DNA from: Chloroflexota bacterium
Lineage (GTDB): Bacteria > Chloroflexota > UBA6077 > SHYK01
DNA: 40,408 bases
Direction of reading: 5' to 3'
Assembly: GCA_009377635.1 (NCBI GenBank)
Contig: WHTR01000020.1
Location: 1 to 40,408, forward strand
In this document: piece by piece, positions 34,133 to 40,408 of the stretch
How positions within the stretch are numbered: position 1 is the stretch's first letter
Layout: the number at the start of each line of letters is the position of its first letter
Made by a program: the position numbers and the translations under genes
The notes under the pieces: generated by a model
Told to the model about the DNA's origin: nothing
Databases searched by the model: none
The model's input: the letters and a program-made list of their open reading frames with translations, nothing else

Positions 34133-35257
34133 GTGGAGCTTGTACACGGTCTGATCAGCGTGGACGACCACGTCCAGGAGCCACCGGACCTCTGGACCAC
34201 ACGGCTGTCGAAGGCCCGGTGGGGCGACCGTGTCCCCCGCCTCGAGCGCTCGAACGGGGACGAGCGGTGGGTGGTCGACGGGCAGGTGCTCCTCGAGGGG
34301 CACGTAGCTCGGACGGGGGCCTTCATGCCTGATCGTAACCAGGAGCCCGGCCGCTGGGACGACGTACCCCCTGCCGCGTACGTGCCTTCCGAGCGACTCC
34401 GAGCGATGGACGCCGGGGGTGTCGACTACTCCGTGCTGTATCCGACCGTTGCCGGGATGGCTGGGCAAGGGTTCGCGGGGCTTCGGGACCCGGAGATCGA
34501 GACCGCCTGTGTGCGCGCCTACAACGATTGGGTGATCGAGGAGTGGGCGTCGGTCAGCGACCGATTCGTCCCCCAGTGCATCGTGCCCATCTGGCCGCCT
34601 GAGGCGACCGTGGCCGAGATCCAGCGAGCCGTCGCCAGCGGACACCGCGGCGTCGTCTTTCCGTCCGTGCCCATGGACCTGCGGGACGTACCGCACGTAG
34701 CCGACGCCGACTACGACCCGGTGTGGGCCGTTTGCGAGGAGCTCGAGGTCCCGCTCTGCCTCCACGCCGGCGCTTCGACGCGGCTGCAGTACGCGTCGCC
34801 TCCGGGGCTTCCGCGGATGCGCGCCGAAGCTCTGGACGCGGTGACGAAGCCTGTCTCCAGCGTGTTCGTTCTCAACCTGTTCATCTTCTCTCGCATCCTC
34901 ATGCGGCACCCGAAACTCCGCCTGGTGCTCGCAGAGAGCGCGCTGAGCTGGGGCATGCTCGACCTCGAGTGGAGCGACCACCAGGCCGAGCACGATGGCC
35001 TGGCGAAGGAGGGGTATGACACGCCGCCGTCTGCGATATTCCACCGCCAGTGCTATTTGAACGGCTGGTACGACCGGGTGGCGCCATTCGCGCACTACGT
35101 CGGACCTCAGAACATTCTGTGGTCCACCAATATGCCCCTGGCGACATCCACGTGGCCGAGGACCAGGGAGACCATCGATCGGTGCTTCCAGGGGGTCTCG
35201 ACGGACGTACGCGAGCAGGTGCTGTGGAGAAACGCCGCGACCCTCTACAAGCTGTGA
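34133..35257 (+). CDS. Amidohydrolase-2 family protein with altered metal site (paralogue 5)
   Basis: A 374-residue member of the amidohydrolase-2 set. The N-terminal D-x-H is kept (ISVDDHVQEP) and so is the central His (LCLHAGAST). The late motif that reads W-x-S-D-F-P-H in three paralogues (A-T-D-M-P-H in the 19336 copy) is LWSTNMPLATSTWP here: Asn at about residue 333 for the conserved Asp and Leu 336 for His. The late Asp is a catalytic metal ligand in ACMSD-like enzymes, so activity may be lost or changed. The GTG follows GAGGAGAGCTTTC. It lies in tandem behind paralogue 4, suggesting a heteromeric or regulatory partner; that is inferred. Confidence 0.9.
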   Translation: MELVHGLISVDDHVQEPPDLWTTRLSKARWGDRVPRLERSNGDERWVVDGQVLLEGHVARTGAFMPDRNQEPGRWDDVPPAAYVPSERLRAMDAGGVDYSVLYPTVAGMAGQGFAGLRDPEIETACVRAYNDWVIEEWASVSDRFVPQCIVPIWPPEATVAEIQRAVASGHRGVVFPSVPMDLRDVPHVADADYDPVWAVCEELEVPLCLHAGASTRLQYASPPGLPRMRAEALDAVTKPVSSVFVLNLFIFSRILMRHPKLRLVLAESALSWGMLDLEWSDHQAEHDGLAKEGYDTPPSAIFHRQCYLNGWYDRVAPFAHYVGPQNILWSTNMPLATSTWPRTRETIDRCFQGVSTDVREQVLWRNAATLYKL

Positions 35258-35283
35258 ACCCATCCATGCCTAGGAGGCATACC

Positions 35284-37032
35284 GTGCGGAGCCTTCGGCT
35301 CGTCACGTGTCTTCTCATGGGATCGCTCGTGCTGGCGGCGTGCGGTCGGGCTGACGCTCCAGGCGCTGGATCCGCCGCCTCCGGACCGGGGTCTGCGGCG
35401 CCGCAGCGCAGCCTGGTCATGGTCGCGTCGCAGGTACCGACGGACTTCGCAGCCAAGGGGCTGGCGGGCGGCGTCGGCGCGGCGACCGGTGTGGCCGAGA
35501 ACATTCCAGGCGTCATCTTGAACGCCGCCCTGGCCATTGCCGACGAGCGCGCCCGCGTGTCGCCCTACCTCGCCGAGAGCCTTCCGCAGCTGAACTCCGA
35601 CAGTTGGCAGCTCTTTCCGGACGGCACGATGGAGACCACCTATCGCCTCAAACCGAATCTAGTCTGGCACGATGGGCAGCCCCTCACGGCGGAGGACTTC
35701 GCGTTCGCCTGGGAGGTGTATGCGACACCGGAGTACGGCGTCGACCGCAGCATCCCGATCAGGTTCATGTCGAGCGTGGCGGCGCCGGACCCCCGAACCG
35801 TGGTGATCCAGTGGCGCCAGCCGTGGGCGGACGCCGGCATCCTCCAGGGCGAGCAGGGAGGGGGCAGCACCACGACGAGCTTTCCGCCACTGCCGCGCCA
35901 TATCCTCGAGGACGCGCACCTGGAGAGCACTGGGACGGGGGAGGGGTTCCTCCCGAACAATCCGTTCTGGAATGCGAACTTCGTGGGCGCGGGTCCGTAC
36001 AAGCTCGACTCATACAATCCCGGTGTGTCGATCGAGGGTTTGGCGTTCAAGGCCCACATCCTCGGCCGACCGAGGATCGACCGGGTCAGCATTCGCGCCA
36101 TCGCCGACGTCAATACCGCGTTAGCCGCCACGGTCGCCGGCGAGGTGGACTTCGGCGCCGACCTGTTTCGGGCTCAGGAGGGCCTCATCCTCGAACGCGA
36201 CTGGGCCGACGGGGTCGTCCTCTGGGAGGCGCTCGGATCCCGGACGCTCCAGTTCCAGCTCAGGCCGGATCTGGCATCGCCGCCCGAGATCGCGACCGAC
36301 GTTCGCGTGCGACAGGCGATCGCGCACGCCATCGACAAGCGGGAATCGTTCGACGCCGTCACCGGTGGCCGCGGTATCATGAGCGACACCCGCACGCATC
36401 CCGGGGAGGAGTATCATCCACTCGTCGACCGCGAGGTGACGAAGTACCCGCACGACCCGCGACGTACGCAGCAGCTCCTCGAAGAGGCTGGGTTCACGCG
36501 GAGTTCCACCGGGCGATGGCTCGACACGCGAGGTGAGCCCGCGGGATTACCGATCTGGTTCACAGGGGGCTCCTCGCTCTTCGAGCAGGAGAACGCGATC
36601 ATCGCGGATCAGCTCAAGCAGTTCGGCTTCGAGGCGATCCCCGGCCGGTTCCCGTCGGGGGGGAGCCAGCAGGACCGGGCGCAGCTTCCGGGCATGCTCG
36701 CTGTCGGCTCGGGCCAATTCACGACCTACCACAGCGCCAACATCCCGGGCCCGGAGACGCGCTGGGCCGGGGGCAACCGTGGCGGCTACTCGAATCCTGA
36801 GCTGGATCGACTGCTCGATCTGCTCGAGGGCGAGGTCGTCCGGGACGAGATCGTCCGCCTGACGATCCAGATCGAGAGGCTCGTCAGCTCAGAGCTGCCC
36901 GGCATTTTCTTGTACTGGCACTCCCGAGCCTGGAACCATGTGAACGTCCTGAAAGGACCAACGGTGCGCCAGGTGCCGAAGGGTGCTGGCAGCCCCATGC
37001 GCAACATCCACGAGTGGTACTGGGAGCCATAA
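35284..37032 (+). CDS. ABC transporter solute-binding lipoprotein, family 5 (paralogue 5)
   Basis: A 582-residue SBP_bac_5 protein. The GTG at 35284 follows TAGGAGGCATACC and gives the signal RSLRLVTCLLMGSLVLAAC, lipobox LAAC; ATG 35266 would add six residues. Family segments are LNSDSWQLFPDGTMETTYRL, LVWHDGQPLTAEDFAFAW, FVGAGPYKLDSY and VRQAIAHAIDKRESF. The tail is NIHEWYWEP. It is 26 bases after the tandem amidohydrolases and 104 bases before a long-family bicupin, so it sits in another binding protein-amidohydrolase-cupin set. No transporter partners are in the window. Confidence 0.93.
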   Translation: MRSLRLVTCLLMGSLVLAACGRADAPGAGSAASGPGSAAPQRSLVMVASQVPTDFAAKGLAGGVGAATGVAENIPGVILNAALAIADERARVSPYLAESLPQLNSDSWQLFPDGTMETTYRLKPNLVWHDGQPLTAEDFAFAWEVYATPEYGVDRSIPIRFMSSVAAPDPRTVVIQWRQPWADAGILQGEQGGGSTTTSFPPLPRHILEDAHLESTGTGEGFLPNNPFWNANFVGAGPYKLDSYNPGVSIEGLAFKAHILGRPRIDRVSIRAIADVNTALAATVAGEVDFGADLFRAQEGLILERDWADGVVLWEALGSRTLQFQLRPDLASPPEIATDVRVRQAIAHAIDKRESFDAVTGGRGIMSDTRTHPGEEYHPLVDREVTKYPHDPRRTQQLLEEAGFTRSSTGRWLDTRGEPAGLPIWFTGGSSLFEQENAIIADQLKQFGFEAIPGRFPSGGSQQDRAQLPGMLAVGSGQFTTYHSANIPGPETRWAGGNRGGYSNPELDRLLDLLEGEVVRDEIVRLTIQIERLVSSELPGIFLYWHSRAWNHVNVLKGPTVRQVPKGAGSPMRNIHEWYWEP

Positions 37033-37136
37033 GGGCAGTCGACCGACGCTCGTGACATCGCGACGAGATCAGAACAATTGTCGTGGCATCCCGACAATGT
37101 GACGCGAACAACAGCGGTTCATTCAAGGAGGAGTTG

Positions 37137-38249
37137 ATGGCAGAGCCCGAGTTCCAGACCGCGCGCGCTGAGGCGGAGGCGTGGAAGTCACCCTATGAAC
37201 AATGGAAAGGGTCCGAGGGGCTTCCGACCATCCGAGGTTACTTCATTAGAGACCTGCTGGACGTCGAATTGACCCCCTGGGAGTCCCGTGGCGGCGCCGG
37301 AGTATTCGTCAACCTCGAAGGGACCGGTGGATTCAACGATACCTACATCTGCGAGATTCCACCGGGGCGATCTCTCCAGCCGATCCGCCATATCTATGAG
37401 GAGACCGCCTTCGTTCTCAAGGGGAGAGGGGCCACCAGCGTCTGGCTCGACGGGAAGCCCAAGCAGACCTTCGAGTGGCAGGAGCAGAGCTACTTCTCGG
37501 TACCTCCGAACGCGTGGTACCAGCACCACAACGTGGTCGGCGACGAGCCGGCCCGCTACGTGGCGATGACCGCGGCCCCGCGCGTGATCGACACGTTCAA
37601 GAACCTGGAGTTCGTGTTCAACAACCCGTTCGTGTTCACTGACCGGTTCACCGGCGAGGACGGCTACTTCCTGGAGGCGCCCAGAGACGGAAAGCGAGGG
37701 CCTTGGCACACGAACTTCGTGGCCGACGTCATGGAGGCCAGCCAGCGGCGGGGTCCCGTAGATCGTGCGGGCGGCTGGAACCGCGCGATCGGCGGGTTCG
37801 GTGCGAGTTTCGCGATGGTCAACAGCACCGTCCGGTCCCACTCGTCCGGCTGGGCAGTCGGAACCTACAAGAAGGCTCACCGACACGGGCCGGGAATCCA
37901 TATCGTCATCCTCAAAGGCCGCGGCTACTCCCTGATGTGGCAGGAAGGACAGCCGGTCGAACGCATCGACTGGGGTCCGAACAGCATGTTCGTGCCTCCC
38001 GAGATGTGGTTCCACCAGCACTTCAACACTGCTCCAGAGCCCACGCTCTTCCTCGCCATCGGATGGGGGTCCGACAAACCCAAAGCGGGCGGGAAGCAGT
38101 ACGTGTACGTGAGCACCAAGGAGGGCGGCGACCAGATCGAGTGGGGGGACGAAGATCCTACTACCCATCGCGAGTACGAGGCGGAGATAGCTCGCAACGG
38201 CGTGGAATGCCAGATGGGAGACCACCATCCCTTCTGTACACACACATAG
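37137..38249 (+). CDS. Long-family bicupin protein (copy 2)
   Basis: A 370-residue relative of the 24497 protein. It shares the start AWKSPYEQWKGSEGLPTIRG, DVELTPWESRGGAGVFVN and GFNDTYICEIPPG. The first cupin has RHIYEETAFVLKG and then NAWYQHHN, where the family reads NAWHQ; a metal His is therefore shifted or lost. The second cupin is standard (KKAHRHGPGIHIVILKG, EMWFHQHFN). The tail ends with C-x-M-x3-H-H-P-x-C-T. The ATG follows CAAGGAGGAGTTG. It follows a binding lipoprotein and precedes a VOC protein by 71 bases. Function unknown beyond cupin metal enzyme. Confidence 0.85.
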   Translation: MAEPEFQTARAEAEAWKSPYEQWKGSEGLPTIRGYFIRDLLDVELTPWESRGGAGVFVNLEGTGGFNDTYICEIPPGRSLQPIRHIYEETAFVLKGRGATSVWLDGKPKQTFEWQEQSYFSVPPNAWYQHHNVVGDEPARYVAMTAAPRVIDTFKNLEFVFNNPFVFTDRFTGEDGYFLEAPRDGKRGPWHTNFVADVMEASQRRGPVDRAGGWNRAIGGFGASFAMVNSTVRSHSSGWAVGTYKKAHRHGPGIHIVILKGRGYSLMWQEGQPVERIDWGPNSMFVPPEMWFHQHFNTAPEPTLFLAIGWGSDKPKAGGKQYVYVSTKEGGDQIEWGDEDPTTHREYEAEIARNGVECQMGDHHPFCTHT

Positions 38250-38320
38250 CCCTGAAGATACGCAAGCACAACGGCAGTTCCCAATCGGGGAACCGACCGG
38301 CATAAACGGGAGGTCAGCTA

Positions 38321-38689
38321 ATGACTGTGGCACTCGACCATATGAGCATTCCGGCCCGGGACAAGGTGGCGACCGCGGAGTTCTATGCCCGCGTCTTCGG
38401 CGTCCGCTATGCGGGACCCCGTCGGGACTTCGCACCTGTGGCCCTCAGCGAAGGACTCACGCTGAACTTTGAGCAGTCAGAGGTACCGGAAGTCCACCAC
38501 TACGCCTTTCGCGTGGACAACGCAGAGTTCGATTCCGTGCTCGAGCGGCTCAGAGCCACCAGCGTTCCGTTTGGCAGCACGACAAGCAATAAAGATAGCC
38601 AGGTGTACGACCGGGCGGGCGTACGAGGCTTCTACTTCGAGGACCCGAACGGCCACGGGCTGGAGGTGATCACGCGCCAATCGGGCTAG
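38321..38689 (+). CDS. VOC superfamily (glyoxalase/extradiol dioxygenase fold) protein
   Basis: A 122-residue single-module VOC protein with beta-alpha-beta-beta-beta repeats. It begins ALDHMSIPARDKVATAEFYARVFG, and the second half has HHYAFRVDNAEFDSVLERL and GFYFEDPNGHGLEVI. Likely metal residues are His near residue 7, His in HHYAF and Glu in GLEVI. Two such modules make type I extradiol enzymes, so this one would act as a dimer (glyoxalase, epimerase or resistance type) or as an accessory. The ATG follows GGGAGGTCAGCTA. It lies between two long-family bicupins with about 70-base gaps. Confidence 0.9.
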   Translation: MTVALDHMSIPARDKVATAEFYARVFGVRYAGPRRDFAPVALSEGLTLNFEQSEVPEVHHYAFRVDNAEFDSVLERLRATSVPFGSTTSNKDSQVYDRAGVRGFYFEDPNGHGLEVITRQSG

Positions 38690-38759
38690 GTGATTCATCC
38701 GACAGCCTTGAGGTGCAAACCACGCCCCGCTACATCCGAGATCCGAGGAGGTGACCCGC

Positions 38760-39854
38760 GTGGAAGCAGCGACCGCTGATAGCGTTCAGACCCCGGCATC
38801 GGCCTACAAGTCTCCGTACGAGCAGTGGAAGGAGTCGCAGCGCCTCGACACGATTCGCGGCTTCCACGTCCCCAACCTGCTGGACCTCGAGCTGAAGCCG
38901 TGGCTCGCTCGGGGGACCGTGGCCGGCGCATTCATCAATCTCGACGGGACGGGCGGCTTCAACGACACCTATGTTCTCGAGATCCCACCCCAAGCCCAGG
39001 TGGAACCCTGGCGCCACATCTTCGAGGAGACCATCTTCATCCTCAAAGGGCACGGATCCACGACCGTCTGGACCGAGGAGGGCAAGAAACAGACGTTCGA
39101 ATGGAACGAACGAAGCTACTTCTCGCTTCCCCCCAACGCCTGGCATCAGCATTTCAATCTCTCGGGCAGCGAACCCGTCCGCTACGTGGCCATGACCTCC
39201 GCTCCGCGCATCATCGACAGCTTCAAGGATCTCGACTTTGTCTTCAACAATCCCTACGTCTTCCGAAGCAAGTTCAACAGTGAAGAAAACTACTTCGCGG
39301 AGAAGGCCGGCACGAACCTCACGAACTTCGTCGCGGACGTTCTCGCTCGCAACCCCGTGCCGGGCGGGGTCACGACCGGCGGCCGAGGCGGTGGCACGGT
39401 GGCGCAGGGGTACAACATGGTGAATGGCTCGGTACGCTCGCACAGCCAGGCGTGGCCCTCCGGCGCCCACTCGACGTTCCATCGGCACGGACCCGGCATC
39501 CACGTGATCCTGCTCCAGGGCCGAGGCTACACGAGGTTGGGCCCGACGTGGGAGGAGCTCGAGCGAGTCGATTGGGGCCCGGGAAGCATGTTTGTCCCGC
39601 CCGAGGGGTGGTGGCACGCGCACTTCTGCACCAGCAGAGAGCACGCAGTGTTTCTCGCCATCGGCTGGGGGACCGACAAGCCCAAGCCGGGCGGGAAGCA
39701 ATACGACTATTCGAAAAGTCCTCAGGAAGGGGGAGACCAGTACCGGTTCTCCGACGAGACGCCCGATGTGCACATGGAGTTCGAGGCCGAGCTCCGGGTG
39801 AACGGGGCGGTCTGCCGGATGGGCGCCGTGCACCCCCACTGCACGTTCAAGTAG
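38760..39854 (+). CDS. Long-family bicupin protein (copy 3)
   Basis: A 364-residue member of the long bicupin set. Start SAYKSPYEQWKESQRLDTIRG, then GFNDTYVLEIPP. First cupin: RHIFEETIFILKG and NAWHQHFN. Second cupin: STFHRHGPGIHVILLQG and GWWHAHFCT. It has a Gly-rich linker (GGVTTGGRGGGTVAQG) and a tail with WGTDKPKPGGKQYDY and C-x-M-x3-H-P-x-C-T. GTG 38760 follows GAGGAGGTGACCCGC; GTG 38751 is an alternative three codons upstream. It is the last plus-strand gene of the long group, followed by a palindromic repeat and a convergent Rieske gene. Confidence 0.85.
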   Translation: MEAATADSVQTPASAYKSPYEQWKESQRLDTIRGFHVPNLLDLELKPWLARGTVAGAFINLDGTGGFNDTYVLEIPPQAQVEPWRHIFEETIFILKGHGSTTVWTEEGKKQTFEWNERSYFSLPPNAWHQHFNLSGSEPVRYVAMTSAPRIIDSFKDLDFVFNNPYVFRSKFNSEENYFAEKAGTNLTNFVADVLARNPVPGGVTTGGRGGGTVAQGYNMVNGSVRSHSQAWPSGAHSTFHRHGPGIHVILLQGRGYTRLGPTWEELERVDWGPGSMFVPPEGWWHAHFCTSREHAVFLAIGWGTDKPKPGGKQYDYSKSPQEGGDQYRFSDETPDVHMEFEAELRVNGAVCRMGAVHPHCTFK

Positions 39855-39983
39855 GCGCGACCTCTGCCCAGCGCCGCCCTGGACATGGCACCGCCACGGG
39901 AGAACGTCCAGCGGGCATACGGTGCCCTTCTCTGTAGACAACTGGCCGACGATGAGTGAGCTGGACTCCTATAGAGCCGAAAT

Positions 39984-40081
39984 GTCATCCTGAGCGAAGC
40001 GAAGGATCTCCCATGAGTGCCAACTGCCGTAGCATGATCAGTTATGACCAGAGATACTTCGGCCTGCGGCCTCAGAATGAC
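39984..40081. repeat. Dispersed palindromic repeat, copy 4
   Basis: A 98-base element starting GTCATCCTGAGCGAAGCGAAGGATCTC, identical to copy 3 over these bases, and ending CTCAGAATGAC. The middle (CATGAGTGCCAACTGCC onwards) differs from the other copies, so the ends are conserved and the centre is not. It lies in the 287-base gap between the convergent ends of the last cupin and a Rieske gene, where it may terminate transcripts from both sides. The rest of that gap shows no gene. Confidence 0.78.
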
Positions 40082-40141
40082 AGTTTCCGTCCGCGTCCCC
40101 AGGTGGTTCATCCGACAGGATTCACGTGAGAAGCCGGGACG

Positions 40142-40408
40142 TCACTCCCTCGGATGGATCTGCCCGTACTCGACAACGCGGGTCGTGGCGTCCCCCACCC
40201 TCTCCGGGACCGCGTAGCCGGCTTCACGCGCGGCCCGATGGCTCATCGGATCATACTTCCCCGAGGCGCCGGTGCTCAGCACGCCGGGGCGATCGCCGTA
40301 GAGCAGGCGCGCTCCGTCGAGGCCTCCGCTGGCCTCGAATGTCGGATCGTCAGACTCCGTCGGGATACGGATCGATACGTTCGCGGCCGGGTCCCGGAAC
40401 GTGTTCAT
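40142..40408 (-). CDS. Rieske oxygenase C-terminal part (phthalate dioxygenase type; 5' end outside window)
   Basis: Only the last 88 residues are inside the window; the Met at the right edge is internal to the protein. MNTFRDPAANVSIRIPTE lines up with MNIFHDPASNVRLDHGPA in the C-terminal domain of the Rieske oxygenase at 686-2017. The rest (SHRAAREAGYAVPERVG) is not strongly conserved. The Rieske centre and iron ligands lie beyond the window and cannot be checked. It is convergent with the cupin cluster and would be the fourth Rieske oxygenase in this stretch. Confidence 0.65.
   Translation of the reverse strand: MNTFRDPAANVSIRIPTESDDPTFEASGGLDGARLLYGDRPGVLSTGASGKYDPMSHRAAREAGYAVPERVGDATTRVVEYGQIHPRE

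Noticed and set aside
37188..39941. Two minus-strand open frames of about 400 codons opposite the long bicupins.
   Set aside because: Both mirror the cupin genes codon for codon in composition and lack domains or starts with ribosome sites.
38688..40118. Direct repeat AGGTG(A/G)TTCATCCGACAG at 38688-38705 and 40101-40118, flanking the last bicupin.
   Set aside because: With one mismatch in 18 bases, about one such pair is expected by chance in 40 kb, and there is no transposase or other sign of mobility.
1..40408. CRISPR arrays, tRNA or rRNA genes, transposases, integrases.
   Set aside because: I looked for regularly spaced repeats, T-loop-like sequence in the gaps and transposase-like frames, and found none; the palindromic repeats are dispersed and lack spacers.

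Overview
The window is a high-GC bacterial segment of about 40 kb given over almost entirely to oxidative breakdown of aromatic or cyclic compounds, with uptake-type binding lipoproteins. It has no rRNA, tRNA, ribosomal or other phylogenetic marker gene, so the host can only be inferred. Many GTG starts after strong GGAGG-type sites, lipobox-bearing binding proteins, and large paralogue families of Rieske oxygenases, amidohydrolases and bicupins fit a Chloroflexota lineage best (SAR202/Dehalococcoidia-like or a soil relative). Rokubacteria-like or actinobacterial hosts are not excluded. No transposase, integrase, phage gene or CRISPR array is visible.

Layout. (A) 1-2017, minus: a Rieske oxygenase followed by a family 5 solute-binding lipoprotein cut by the left edge. 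(B) 2492-6714, plus: ring-hydroxylating dioxygenase alpha subunit, a small unknown protein, a palindromic repeat, the dioxygenase beta subunit and a binding lipoprotein. (C) 6777-7966, minus: aldo/keto reductase followed by a remnant of a dioxygenase C-terminus. (D) 8275-11508, plus: UbiD-type decarboxylase and two different ferritin-like diiron proteins. (E) 11554-15180, minus: methyltransferase remnant, LigA and LigB extradiol dioxygenase subunits, a small monooxygenase-fold protein, an AbrB/Doc-like pair with a degenerate Fic motif, and an isochorismatase-fold protein without its cysteine. (F) 15534-19175, plus: methyltransferase remnant, a Rieske oxygenase, an SDR remnant and acetoacetyl-CoA synthetase. 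(G) 19336-20457, minus: amidohydrolase. (H) 20562-39854, plus: a Gfo/Idh/MocA dehydrogenase and then repeated mixes of gentisate-dioxygenase-like bicupins, a second longer bicupin family, amidohydrolases and binding lipoproteins, plus a VOC protein. (I) 40142-40408, minus: C-terminus of another Rieske protein.

How it may work together (inference). Binding lipoproteins capture substrates. Rieske and diiron enzymes hydroxylate or dihydroxylate them. The Gfo/Idh and aldo/keto enzymes oxidise or reduce intermediates, and UbiD or amidohydrolase-2 enzymes decarboxylate, hydrate or hydrolyse. LigAB and the bicupins open rings. Acetoacetyl-CoA synthetase feeds a product into central metabolism. The window has no permease or ATPase for five binding proteins, and no ferredoxin or reductase for the Rieske enzymes, so those partners must be encoded elsewhere.

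The most unusual features are the reuse of the same three protein types (binding lipoprotein, amidohydrolase, bicupin) across region H, a long bicupin family with a conserved Cys/His tail, several paralogues that have lost catalytic residues, four gene remnants at operon edges, and a dispersed palindromic repeat family that includes a 37-base identical inverted pair at 4.3 and 21.9 kb.
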